A DNA stretch of 64,000 nucleotides from Oscillospiraceae bacterium. GTDB lineage: Bacteria; Bacillota; Clostridia; Oscillospirales; Acutalibacteraceae. Shown piece after piece: positions 1-7,849 of this stretch (position 1 is the stretch's first letter; every line of letters begins with the position of its first letter). The stretch lies in NCBI GenBank assembly GCA_015066465.1, contig SVOI01000003.1, positions 1-64,000 on the forward strand. Reading direction: 5' to 3'. A program made the translations under genes and the position numbers. The notes beneath the pieces are model-generated. The model was not told where the DNA came from and searched no databases. It saw only the letters and a list, made by a program, of their open reading frames with translations.

Positions 1-371
1 GTTCACCACTTATGATTGGTGCAGAAATGCGAGAAAACGACGAGTTCACTCTCTCACTTCTTCAGAATAGAGAGTTAATAGATATGCTCAAAAATTCAAG
101 TGGTGCAAGGCAATTTAAACGTGAAGAGGTTGAAGGTAAGGGTGAAATTATCTGGACTTCTAAAGGTGAAAATTGCAAGTATGTTGCACTCTTTAATACA
201 GATGAAAAGGCGAGAGAAATTAAATTCGACGTTACCGATATTGCAGTCGGTGGTGCAAAATACAGCGTGTGGGATATGTGGTCTCACAAAGAATACACAG
301 TAACCGAAAACGAGTTCTCTGCAAAGGTTAATTCTCACGGCGCAAGACTTTTCAAAATTACAATAAAATAA
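1..371 (+). CDS. GH27 alpha-galactosidase, C-terminal part (5' truncated by window edge)
   Basis: This is the 3' end of a glycoside hydrolase family 27 enzyme (alpha-galactosidase or alpha-N-acetylgalactosaminidase), which releases terminal alpha-galactosyl units. The frame is open to the left edge and reads SPLMIGAEMREND before the first ATG at 12. That resembles the end of the GH27 barrel, so the ATG is internal. The last ~75 residues look like the small C-terminal beta-sandwich of GH27 (VWDMWSHKEY, then SHGARLFKI). Both catalytic aspartates would lie outside the window. The assignment to GH27 is good, but substrate (Gal or GalNAc) cannot be decided here. Confidence 0.75.
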   Translation, partial: SPLMIGAEMRENDEFTLSLLQNRELIDMLKNSSGARQFKREEVEGKGEIIWTSKGENCKYVALFNTDEKAREIKFDVTDIAVGGAKYSVWDMWSHKEYTVTENEFSAKVNSHGARLFKITIK

Positions 372-382
372 TCTGTTTTCTC

Positions 383-411
383 TTGATTATTACTACTTAA
401 AAGTATATAAT
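383..411 (+). promoter_or_regulatory. Sigma-A promoter for the ADP-ribosylglycohydrolase gene
   Basis: TTGATT at 383-388 and TATAAT at 406-411 are 17 bp apart, 25 bp before the ATG at 436. It suggests that the genes from 436 to 4177 can be transcribed independently of the upstream glycosidase. Confidence 0.6.
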
Positions 412-435
412 CTTTTAGATTGTGATGGTGGTTTT

Positions 436-1797
436 ATGCTTAATAACAAAATCTGCCCTGATTACTCAGGTGACTATTATTGGGATTCTTACTGCAAAAC
501 TCTCGATATTGAACTTAAACAATGTATTGATGAAGGTTTAAATATTGACGAGTTTAAAGCTGATTTTGAAAAGGCTATTAAAATGCCTTATTCAAAAGAA
601 CAAGCAGACCTTGCAGACGAGATTTTTGAAAAAATTATAAATGCTGAAATTAAAGCTAATTATAAATATAACGAGCCATCAGATTTAGAAGGTATAAAAT
701 CATTAAGAAAGCCTTATAGTTATAAAAAAATCACGCTTGATGATAAGTTGCTCTATGAAAAAATCAAAGGTGCCTGGTACGGCAGAATTTGTGGTTGCCT
801 TTTAGGTAAGCCATTAGAGGGTATTAAAACAAACGAGTTATATCCACTTCTTAAAGAAACTGACAATTACCCGTTATCACGCTATATTGTTTCAACTGAA
901 ATCACAGATGAAATGATTGAAAAATATGATTTCTATCTTCGCGATAAAGCTTGGGCAGATGTTATAGAATGTGCACCAGTAGATGATGACACAACATATA
1001 CAACATTATCTCAGATTTTAATTGAAAAGTATGGTCACGATTTTGAACCCAAAGACGTTGCAAAGCTCTGGCTTCAAAGTCAACCGATTGAAAAATATTT
1101 CACGGCAGAAAAGGTAGCATACCGAAACTTTATAAATGGTTATGCACCACCGTATTCTGCAATGTATCAAAATCCGTATCGTGAGTGGATTGGTGCACAA
1201 ATTCGTGGCGATTACTTCGGTTATATTACACCAGGCAATAAAGAACTTGGGGCAGAGTATGCTTTTCGTGATGCTTCAATTTCACATACTAAAAATGGTA
1301 TTTATGGCGAAATGTTCGCAAGTGCTATGATTTCCAGTGCGGCAGATGCTGAAAACGTTATTGACGTAATTAAAGCAGGTCTTTCAGAAATTCCAGCTTC
1401 ATCACGACTTTATGAAGCAGTTTATGATATTATAAATAAATACGAAAACGGCGTTTCACAAGAAGAATGTGTTTCGTTTATACATAATAAATACGATGAA
1501 TTTGACCCACACAATGGCGTTCACACAATTCCGAATGCTTTAATTGTAGTTATCGCTTTACTCTATGGTAATAACGATTTTGGTAAGTCAATCTGTCTCG
1601 CAGTTGAAATAGGCTACGACACAGACTGTAACGGTGCAACAGTCGGCTCTGTTTTAGGTATGTTAAACGGCTTTAATTCAATCGGTGCAGAGTGGATTAA
1701 ACCATTAAACAATAAACTTGATACTGGTATTACCGGTATGGGCGTTGTTGAAATTTCTACTTTGGTAGATAAAACTTTGTCACACATAAAAAGGTAA
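436..1797 (+). CDS. ADP-ribosylglycohydrolase-family protein
   Basis: Member of the ADP-ribosyl-GH (DraG/ARH) fold family, dinuclear-metal hydrolases that remove ADP-ribose from modified molecules. The family core starts near residue 110 (GAWYGRICGCLLGKPLEG). The metal-binding motifs VDDDTTYT and GYDTDCNGATVGS are both intact. The first ~100 residues form an extension not explained by the family. It lies 65 bp after a GH27 gene and 4 bp before a GNAT gene. Members of this family are common in carbohydrate clusters of Clostridia with no proven substrate, so the target may be a ribosylated or N-glycosidic metabolite rather than a protein. The fold is secure; the substrate is unknown. Confidence 0.85.
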   Translation: MLNNKICPDYSGDYYWDSYCKTLDIELKQCIDEGLNIDEFKADFEKAIKMPYSKEQADLADEIFEKIINAEIKANYKYNEPSDLEGIKSLRKPYSYKKITLDDKLLYEKIKGAWYGRICGCLLGKPLEGIKTNELYPLLKETDNYPLSRYIVSTEITDEMIEKYDFYLRDKAWADVIECAPVDDDTTYTTLSQILIEKYGHDFEPKDVAKLWLQSQPIEKYFTAEKVAYRNFINGYAPPYSAMYQNPYREWIGAQIRGDYFGYITPGNKELGAEYAFRDASISHTKNGIYGEMFASAMISSAADAENVIDVIKAGLSEIPASSRLYEAVYDIINKYENGVSQEECVSFIHNKYDEFDPHNGVHTIPNALIVVIALLYGNNDFGKSICLAVEIGYDTDCNGATVGSVLGMLNGFNSIGAEWIKPLNNKLDTGITGMGVVEISTLVDKTLSHIKR

Positions 1798-1801
1798 AAT
1801 T

Positions 1802-2380
1802 ATGGATTACGTTGATTACTTAATGATGTATAAAAAGGTTGAGCCAACTGAATTCGTGAATGAATTTAACGGCTTTACTTTCAGAAAATTTGACGGTAGC
1901 GAAAGCGATATTAAACTCTGGTTTGATATTTGCCGTTGTGGTATTATAAGAGACGATGAAACGCTCGAAAGTGCTTACAAAACCCGTCTTATTGAGCATA
2001 TAGGCTATAACCCCGACACTATTTATTTTGTTATGGAAAATGGTGTTGAAATTGCCACAGTTACAGCCCTTACTGAAGAAAACGGCACAGGTTGGCTTCA
2101 CATGGTTACTGCAAAACCCGAAGCACGTGGCAAAGGTGTTGCAAAATATCTTGTTGCAATTGCAGAAGCGGCAATTTATAAATACGGAATGGAAAAAATC
2201 CTTTTGCAGACTAAAGAATTCCGTGCAGTTGCTATTAAAGCATATTTAAGGGCAGGGTATAAGCCTGTTCTTTATACCGATGAAATGGAAGAACGTTGGT
2301 GCAAATTTCTTTCAGAATACGGTTACAGTGGTATTGATGCCGTCGATGAAGATGGTAATTTTATAAAGAAATTAAACTGA
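1802..2380 (+). CDS. GNAT-family N-acetyltransferase
   Basis: A 192-residue GNAT protein that would transfer an acyl group from acyl-CoA to an amine. The acetyl-CoA-binding motif A is visible as MVTAKPEARGKGVAKYL at about residues 100-116, followed by the C-terminal beta strand FRAVAIKAYLRAGYKPVLY. It begins 4 bp after the ADP-ribosylglycohydrolase gene and is followed 21 bp later by a gene whose first ~190 residues are its paralogue, alignable almost end to end. The final residues, DEDGNFIKKLN, have a counterpart at the domain junction of the fused protein. The substrate is unknown; an amino sugar fits the context but is only a guess. Confidence 0.85.
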   Translation: MDYVDYLMMYKKVEPTEFVNEFNGFTFRKFDGSESDIKLWFDICRCGIIRDDETLESAYKTRLIEHIGYNPDTIYFVMENGVEIATVTALTEENGTGWLHMVTAKPEARGKGVAKYLVAIAEAAIYKYGMEKILLQTKEFRAVAIKAYLRAGYKPVLYTDEMEERWCKFLSEYGYSGIDAVDEDGNFIKKLN

Positions 2381-2401
2381 TAAAAGATAAGGAGTAAAGA
2401 T

Positions 2402-4177
2402 ATGAGTCAGTTAAAATTATATAAAACGTTAAAAGAACCTTGCGAATTTCCAACCGATTTAGGTGGATTTGAGTACAGAAGTTACAATGGTTCAGTTGAA
2501 GACAGAGCCGCTTGGGCAGAAATCTGCAAAAATGGTCTTGTTGGCGACGATGCAGACGCTACACGTTTTGTTGAAGTTATTGAAGAAGCAGACGGCTACA
2601 AGCCTGAAAACGTGTTCTTCATTACAGAAAACGGCAACCCTGTTGCTACAATTACCGCACTTGTTCAAGAGAATGGTCGTGGCTGGGTGCACATGGTTTC
2701 TGTTCATAAAGACAGCCGTGGTAAAGGTCTCGGTAATATTCTTAACGAAATCGCTTTAGCAGCACTTTCAAAAGCTAATTGTACTTACGTTGGTCTTACA
2801 ACCGATGAATTCAGAGTACCAGCAGTTAAATCTTACTTAAGAGCAGGCTTCAGACCAGTTCTTTATGAAGAAGATATGGAAGCACGTTGGCTTTTCTGGC
2901 TTAATCGTTACGGCTATATGAATATTGATTGTTATGACAACGACAATAATTTCGTTAAAAATCTCTGCACAGTAGAAAGAAAAGATAAATTAAAAGTTGG
3001 CGTATTTGGTCTTAAACGTGGTACTGCTATTGCTGAACCAGCAGTTTTAAGTGAAAAAGGTTACATTCACGCTGTTTGTGACTATGATGAAACAACTTAT
3101 GAGCTTGTTGAAAAATGTACTTGTGAAGATACAAAATACTTTAAAGAATTTGACGAATTCATTGAAAGTGGTTTAGACGTAGTTATTTTAGCAAACTACT
3201 TTAATGAACATGCAAAATACGCTATTAAAGCACTCGAAAAGGGTATTCACGTTTATTCAGAAACACTCCCTGCAGTAACCCTTGCTGATTGTGTTAAATT
3301 ATGCCGTGCTGCTGAAAAGAGCAATGCAAAATATATGATTGCTGAAAACTGTGCTTATTTTGGTACAGTAAGAAAAATGGAAGAAATCTATAAGAATAAA
3401 ACTCTCGGTGGTGCAGTTTACTGCGAGGGTGAGTACGTTCACCCAATGCCACACGATGGTTACAAAGTAATTACTCCAGATGCAAAACACTGGCGTGCAC
3501 TTATGCCGTCTGGCTACTATTCAACTCACGCTTTAGCACCAATTATGCAAATTACAGGCGAAGTTCCTGTTGCTGTTAATGCTCTTAGCATTTATAGTGA
3601 TGAGGTTCGCATTGAACGTGAAGAAGAACCAACAAAAGACGTTGCTTCAATTATGCTTTGTACAATGAGTAATGGTTCAATTGCTCGTGTTACTGGTTGG
3701 TGTAAATTTGGTGGCCACGGTCTTTGGTATCGTATGAACTGCGGTAAGGGTAGCCTTGAGAGTGTTCGTGGTGATGACTACAAGGTTCGTCTTTTCTATA
3801 ACGATTGGGAAATTCCAGAGGGAATGGAGCAAGAAACATTCTATGATGCGGAGTATCCATTCGATAAAGACAGAGCAAGTCAGAGCGGTCACTTTGGTGG
3901 CGACTACTATGCAATTTATGACTTCCTTGATTGTGTGCAGAATGACAGAGAGCCATTCTTAGACGTTTACAAATCAGCTGCTATGACTGCAACAGCAATT
4001 TTCGGTTGGCGCAGTAGTCTTAATGATGGTATTCAATATAAAATTCCAGATTTCAGAAACGAAGCAGAAAGAGCAGTTTACGAAAATGACACCTGGTCAC
4101 CATTCCCAGATGAAAATGGTGAAACAAATTTCCCTTGCACTAAGTATCAATTAGGTGATTTTAACATCGAATTTTAA
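2402..4177 (+). CDS. GNAT acetyltransferase fused to Gfo/Idh/MocA oxidoreductase
   Basis: Two-domain protein of 591 residues. Residues 1-190 are a GNAT acetyltransferase (VHMVSVHKDSRGKGLGNIL) closely related to the preceding gene. Residues ~197-591 form a Gfo/Idh/MocA NAD(P)-dependent oxidoreductase: Rossmann strand KVGVFGLKRGTAIAEP, then ETLPAVTLADCVKLC in place of the usual EKP segment, then the large alpha/beta substrate domain with GYYSTHALAPIMQITG. That last segment resembles the YPTHGLGP-type motif seen in GH109-like members, which use NAD transiently to cleave glycosides. The start follows a strong AAGGAG site. The substrate may be a hexosamine or modified sugar; this is inferred from context only. 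Both domain calls are secure. Confidence 0.88.
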   Translation: MSQLKLYKTLKEPCEFPTDLGGFEYRSYNGSVEDRAAWAEICKNGLVGDDADATRFVEVIEEADGYKPENVFFITENGNPVATITALVQENGRGWVHMVSVHKDSRGKGLGNILNEIALAALSKANCTYVGLTTDEFRVPAVKSYLRAGFRPVLYEEDMEARWLFWLNRYGYMNIDCYDNDNNFVKNLCTVERKDKLKVGVFGLKRGTAIAEPAVLSEKGYIHAVCDYDETTYELVEKCTCEDTKYFKEFDEFIESGLDVVILANYFNEHAKYAIKALEKGIHVYSETLPAVTLADCVKLCRAAEKSNAKYMIAENCAYFGTVRKMEEIYKNKTLGGAVYCEGEYVHPMPHDGYKVITPDAKHWRALMPSGYYSTHALAPIMQITGEVPVAVNALSIYSDEVRIEREEEPTKDVASIMLCTMSNGSIARVTGWCKFGGHGLWYRMNCGKGSLESVRGDDYKVRLFYNDWEIPEGMEQETFYDAEYPFDKDRASQSGHFGGDYYAIYDFLDCVQNDREPFLDVYKSAAMTATAIFGWRSSLNDGIQYKIPDFRNEAERAVYENDTWSPFPDENGETNFPCTKYQLGDFNIEF

Positions 4178-4182
4178 TAAAA

Positions 4183-4223
4183 CGACCCCATCGATAAAAT
4201 TAAAGATTTTGTCGATGGGGTCG
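4183..4223 (+). terminator. 18-bp inverted repeat after the GNAT-MocA gene
   Basis: Arms 4183-4200 and 4206-4223 (outer part CGACCCCATCGA / TCGATGGGGTCG) pair with one G-T position around a 5-nt loop. The T-rich tract on the plus strand is displaced (GAGAATTTGCAATTTTT follows), so it is not a textbook intrinsic terminator, but its position directly after the operon's last stop makes termination or 3'-end protection the likely role. Confidence 0.55.
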
Positions 4224-4228
4224 AGAAT

Positions 4229-4257
4229 TTGCAATTTTTCCCAGTTTGTAGTAAAAT
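4229..4257 (+). promoter_or_regulatory. Sigma-A promoter for the lipoprotein gene
   Basis: TTGCAA (4229-4234) and TAAAAT (4252-4257) with a 17-bp spacer, 22 bp before the GTG start at 4280 and just downstream of the 4183-4223 hairpin. Confidence 0.55.
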
Positions 4258-4279
4258 ACTGAAAACGAGGTGATATATC

Positions 4280-5365
4280 GTGAAAAGAATACTCCTTTCT
4301 GTAATCTCACTTTTACTTGTAGTTACAATGCTTTCTTCTTGTAGTGGCAGAAAAATTTTAAGAACTAAAGAGATTACAGACGTTATTTCAAGCACAAATG
4401 TTGTTTTGTATGATTTTGTTTCTGAAAACGAAGAATATGAAAATTACCTTAACGTGTTTGAGCCTTCATTCAGAACACCGGGGCTTTATGAGGGTATTAT
4501 TCCTCAGGGTATTTGCTATAACTTTGACAAAAACTGGATAATTATAAGCGGTTATTATGAAGATAGTGAGTTTCCATCAATGCTTATGATTTTAGATGCA
4601 GAAAATGGTGCATTTATAAAAGCGGTGAAACTCCAGAATGTAGATGGTTCAATGTATTTTGGTCACGCTGGTGGTGTAGCTTCTTCTGGTAGTTATATTT
4701 TTGTAACGAGTGATTATTCAGCTCGTACTATTGCAATAGATACTTTAGAAAAGGCACAAGATGGTGCGACAGTTCGCTTTGCTTCTGATTTCAAACTCAA
4801 CACAAAAGGCTCATTTGCTAACGTTTATAGTGAAATTTTATGGGTGGGCGACTTTGTAGAAAGCGCTGACGAAGCTCGCAAAGAATCAAAGTGGGTTACA
4901 ACTATAAATTCTGGTGAAACCTTCTATGCTTATTGTGAGGGTTATAATCTTAAAGATGGTCTCCCCAAGATTGAAAAAATCAATTCTACTCACGATGGCT
5001 ACGTTCCAGATATTATGCTTGCAATTCCAGAACAAGTGCAGGGTATGACACGTACACTTTCGGGTGGCTTTATTTTCAGCACAAGCTATGGGCGAAAAAA
5101 TGACTCTGTAATAAAAGTGTTTAACGACGTTACAGAAGGTGACAGGGTAGATACAATTGAAATAGATGGTAATAAAATTAATCTTTACGCGTGTGACGAA
5201 CTGGATATGAAAACGTCTTACACAGCCCCTCCAATGAGTCAGGGAATTGAAAGTGTAAATGGTACAATTTTCTTGCTCTTTGAGTCAGGCGCTTCAAAGT
5301 ATAGAAGCGGTGGCGGTAAGTATCCGGTTGATACGCTCTTTAAGGCGGAATTGACGAGATATTAG
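4280..5365 (+). CDS. Hypothetical lipoprotein, possibly beta-propeller-like
   Basis: The 361-residue product begins with a lipoprotein signal peptide: MKR, a hydrophobic stretch, and the lipobox LSSC with the acylated Cys near residue 22. It should be anchored to the outer face of the membrane. The GTG start at 4280 has a GAGGTGAT ribosome binding site. The mature part has repeated strand-rich segments with aromatic and glycine turns (IIISGYYED, YIFVTSDYSARTIAID, GGFIFSTSYGRKNDS), which suggests a beta-propeller or similar all-beta fold. No catalytic motif is recognisable. It has its own promoter and appears monocistronic. I do not recognise a specific family. Confidence 0.8.
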   Translation: MKRILLSVISLLLVVTMLSSCSGRKILRTKEITDVISSTNVVLYDFVSENEEYENYLNVFEPSFRTPGLYEGIIPQGICYNFDKNWIIISGYYEDSEFPSMLMILDAENGAFIKAVKLQNVDGSMYFGHAGGVASSGSYIFVTSDYSARTIAIDTLEKAQDGATVRFASDFKLNTKGSFANVYSEILWVGDFVESADEARKESKWVTTINSGETFYAYCEGYNLKDGLPKIEKINSTHDGYVPDIMLAIPEQVQGMTRTLSGGFIFSTSYGRKNDSVIKVFNDVTEGDRVDTIEIDGNKINLYACDELDMKTSYTAPPMSQGIESVNGTIFLLFESGASKYRSGGGKYPVDTLFKAELTRY

Positions 5366-5482
5366 TTGTCAGTGAGTCAGTAAGTCAGTGGTAAGTAGGG
5401 TCTGACCTTTGGTCGCCCGATTGTTAGTTATTTGATATTAGTTGTTAGGTTTTAGGTGTTGGGTGTTAGAGTTTTTTAGAGT
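5366..5482 (+). repeat. Low-complexity TTAG/GTCAGT-rich spacer
   Basis: The region holds short degenerate repeats: AGTCAGT units at 5371-5390 and GTTAG/GTTAGG/GGTGTT units at 5422-5470. Between them is a small hairpin, GGG..GACC ttt GGTC.CCC, at 5398-5418. It is unlike coding sequence (dense in-frame TAG/TGA) and shows no promoter I can define. Confidence 0.5.
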
Positions 5483-5494
5483 GGAGTGGAAATA

Positions 5495-6139
5495 TTGTTA
5501 CAATATCAAAATTCATTAAAAAAAAGAAAAGAATATCTTTCGGTGATCTGTAAACAACATAAAACATGGCCAATAAGAATAGCATTATATATAATATTGA
5601 ATGTTGTGACCATTACTATTATAGCTGGTGTATTACTGCTTCTTGTTGAACATCCTCTTGATGCATTTGGTTCATTTACTTTTTTAGCAGGTGCAATTTG
5701 TTTTGCCTGTGTTCCTTTCTTCTGTGCTATTTCAGTAAAAAATAGTGCTAAATACAAATGCGCATCACCATACAGTGGAATGACAAATGGAAAATTATTG
5801 TTAACGGATGAATGCTTAGAATTTGTATTTTGGAAGGCATCTAAGGAAGCACCAGCTGCATACAGTAGCAAACGTGCCGTGTATCGCGAGGAAGATAGTT
5901 TTGTTTATACAATACATTCTTCGCAAATAAAAAGTTTGAAAATTGATAAGAATCATATTTGTCACATAAGTGGTGTCGGCATTGTGTCCCAACCTGAATG
6001 GGCAGGTACAAAAGATGTGAGAGAAGAAATTGAAACAAAATCCTTTAGTTTCTTATTGGATTTTGAAGATTCGTCAGTTGAAAAAAATCTGGAGGCGTGG
6101 GCTAATAATTTGCTTGACAGATTTGAAATAGAAAAATGA
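5495..6139 (+). CDS. Hypothetical membrane protein (two predicted TM helices)
   Basis: An open frame starts at a GTG (5486), but the GGAG at 5483-5486 overlaps it. The TTG at 5495 lies 8 nt from GGAG and is the better start, giving 214 residues. A basic N-terminal segment (NSLKKRKEYL) is followed by two hydrophobic helices, roughly residues 27-50 and 58-77 (IILNVVTITIIAGVLLLL and FLAGAICFACVPFFCAI). A soluble C-terminal domain of about 130 residues follows. The topology resembles small bacterial membrane proteins whose C-terminal half is a PH-like domain, but no specific motif supports that. No function assigned. The upstream low-complexity spacer separates it from the lipoprotein. Confidence 0.65.
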   Translation: MLQYQNSLKKRKEYLSVICKQHKTWPIRIALYIILNVVTITIIAGVLLLLVEHPLDAFGSFTFLAGAICFACVPFFCAISVKNSAKYKCASPYSGMTNGKLLLTDECLEFVFWKASKEAPAAYSSKRAVYREEDSFVYTIHSSQIKSLKIDKNHICHISGVGIVSQPEWAGTKDVREEIETKSFSFLLDFEDSSVEKNLEAWANNLLDRFEIEK

Positions 6140-6169
6140 ATTTAAATATAATCAAAAAATGGAGGTTAT

Positions 6170-6520
6170 ATGTTTTTTGGTGAAGTTTGGCACGATTATT
6201 CTTTAGAAAAAATCACAATTGATTATGACAATATTGTTTTAGATTTGGAACTTGATAATATTTTAAAATCTATTGTACTTGAAAATTTTATTGCTATAGA
6301 GTATATAGGGCAATGGGATGAGAATATTATAAAATCTATTTCTCTTGTTGATGACTGTGAGTTTATAGAAAAAACTTTGAATAAAATTAAAAATAATAAT
6401 GATTCATATTTAAAAGGTGCAGGGAAGAAAGATGTAAATGCACAATGGAAATGTGTTGTTATTGAATTAATTGATGGCGTTAGAATTAGAATTGTTTGTG
6501 ATAATATAGTATTAAGATGA
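6170..6520 (+). CDS. Small hypothetical cytoplasmic protein
   Basis: 116 residues with a strong start: GGAGG lies 5 nt before the ATG at 6170. The product is acidic in its N-terminal half, rich in I, N and D, and has no signal peptide or membrane segment. Codon usage is more AT-rich than the conserved genes nearby. Its alternating short strands and size resemble small orphan or immunity-like proteins, but no family is recognised and no toxin gene is adjacent. It follows the preceding membrane protein gene by 30 bp and ends at a clear terminator. Confidence 0.65.
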   Translation: MFFGEVWHDYSLEKITIDYDNIVLDLELDNILKSIVLENFIAIEYIGQWDENIIKSISLVDDCEFIEKTLNKIKNNNDSYLKGAGKKDVNAQWKCVVIELIDGVRIRIVCDNIVLR

Positions 6521-6525
6521 TGTAG

Positions 6526-6558
6526 AAAAAGCAGTTGCAATTTTGCAACTGCTTTTTT
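6526..6558 (+). terminator. Intrinsic terminator
   Basis: Arms AAAAAGCAGTTGCAA (6526-6540) and TTGCAACTGCTTTTT (6543-6557) form a near-perfect stem ending in a T run, 6 bp after the stop of the small hypothetical gene. Confidence 0.9.
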
Positions 6559-6630
6559 AGTGTATTTGACCAAAAAATGAGCATCGAAAAAGTGCGTTTT
6601 GCATAATGCTCTAAACTCACTTTTTATCTA

Positions 6631-6659
6631 TTGACTTTTTGAAAATCAAGTACTATTAT
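6631..6659 (+). promoter_or_regulatory. Sigma-A promoter for the permease gene
   Basis: TTGACT (6631-6636) and TATTAT (6654-6659), 17 bp apart, 41 bp before the ATG at 6701. Confidence 0.6.
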
Positions 6660-6700
6660 ATTTCAGGTTTAAAAAGAATTTACTTGTGGAGATAACAAAA

Positions 6701-7819
6701 ATGTCAGTAATAGTAAAAGAAGTTCCAAGGTTTTGTAAGAAAAACGTTGTTTTAATGATTGCTCTTATTGCGGCGTTAATTACTACTATAATTGTTCCGG
6801 TAGATAAAAATTACATAGGTTATTTTGATTTTAAAACACTTACTTGTCTTTTCTGCGTTTTAGCAGTGGTGTGTGCTTTAAAAAATATTAATTTCTTTTA
6901 TATGTTAGCTGAGCAGATTGTAAAACTCTTTAAAAATGCCAGATTTGCTATTTTAGCACTTATATATATTACCTTTATTGGTTCTATGTTAATAGCAAAC
7001 GATATGGCACTTTTAACTTTTTTGCCTTTAGGTTGTTTTGTTTTAAAAACTACCGGTAAAAAGAAATATATGGCATTTACTTTTATAATGCAGAATATTG
7101 CCGCTAATTTAGGTGGTATGTTAACACCATTTGGTAATCCACAAAACTTGTTTTTATACTCAAAGTTCAATATTCCAACAGGCGAATTTATGCTCACAAT
7201 GTTGCCAACATTTATATTGTCTGTTGCAATTATAACTGCTTGTTGCTTTATTTTTGTAAAAAAAGAGCCACTCGAATTAGAGGGCGAAGAAATGCACGTA
7301 AGCAAAACACGTACTGCAATTTACTTGGTGCTTTTTGCTTACTCAATTTTAATTGTTTTTCGTTTTATCCCTTATTGGACAGGTTTAATCATAATTCCAA
7401 CAGCTCTTTTAATATTAGATAAAAAAGCACTTAAAATGGTAGATTATCCGTTACTTTTAACATTCTGTGCATTCTTTATCTTTTCTGGGAATATGGCGAG
7501 AATTGATGCCGTTAAAGAACTTTTTCAGTTCTTACTCGATAAAAGCACACTTCTCTTCAGCGTTATCTCTTGTCAGTTCATAAGCAACGTGCCTTCTGCA
7601 ATTCTTCTTTCACAGTTTACAACTGATTATAAAGATTTACTTTTAGGTGTGAATATCGGTGGCGTTGGCACTTTAATTGCTTCACTCGCAAGTTTAATTA
7701 CTTTAAGAGAATACTCAAAAAATAACCCTGGCAAAACAAAGAAATATGTTTTGATGTTTACTGCCTTCAACTTCGGCTTCTTAGCAGTATTAACAGGCTT
7801 TCAGTATCTTATAAAATAA
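6701..7819 (+). CDS. SLC13/ArsB-NhaD superfamily anion permease
   Basis: About ten hydrophobic helices over 372 residues mark an inner-membrane transporter of the ion transporter superfamily (CitMHS/ArsB/NhaD/SLC13). The segment ANLGGMLTPFGNPQNLFLY, with its GNPQN signature, matches the half-helix substrate/cation motif of these carriers, and NVPSAILLSQF is the second-repeat counterpart. The open frame reaches back to a GTG at 6686. The ATG at 6701 is preferred because GGAG at 6688-6691 sits 9 nt upstream of it. It is monocistronic, with its own promoter and a shared bidirectional terminator. The transported anion (dicarboxylate, arsenite or another) cannot be told from the sequence. Confidence 0.8.
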   Translation: MSVIVKEVPRFCKKNVVLMIALIAALITTIIVPVDKNYIGYFDFKTLTCLFCVLAVVCALKNINFFYMLAEQIVKLFKNARFAILALIYITFIGSMLIANDMALLTFLPLGCFVLKTTGKKKYMAFTFIMQNIAANLGGMLTPFGNPQNLFLYSKFNIPTGEFMLTMLPTFILSVAIITACCFIFVKKEPLELEGEEMHVSKTRTAIYLVLFAYSILIVFRFIPYWTGLIIIPTALLILDKKALKMVDYPLLLTFCAFFIFSGNMARIDAVKELFQFLLDKSTLLFSVISCQFISNVPSAILLSQFTTDYKDLLLGVNIGGVGTLIASLASLITLREYSKNNPGKTKKYVLMFTAFNFGFLAVLTGFQYLIK

Positions 7820-7848
7820 AAATAGCAGAGCAATTTGCTCTGCTATTT
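7820..7848. terminator. Bidirectional terminator between convergent genes
   Basis: Arms AAATAGCAGAGCA (7820-7832) and TGCTCTGCTATTT (7836-7848) flank a 3-nt loop, with A-rich and T-rich flanks on both sides. It serves the plus-strand permease and the minus-strand epimerase gene that ends at 7850. Confidence 0.88.
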
Positions 7849-7849
7849 T

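Noticed and set aside
4183..4223. tRNA-like stem-loop
   Set aside because: A single long hairpin without cloverleaf arms, T-loop or CCA-type end; better read as a 3'-end hairpin.
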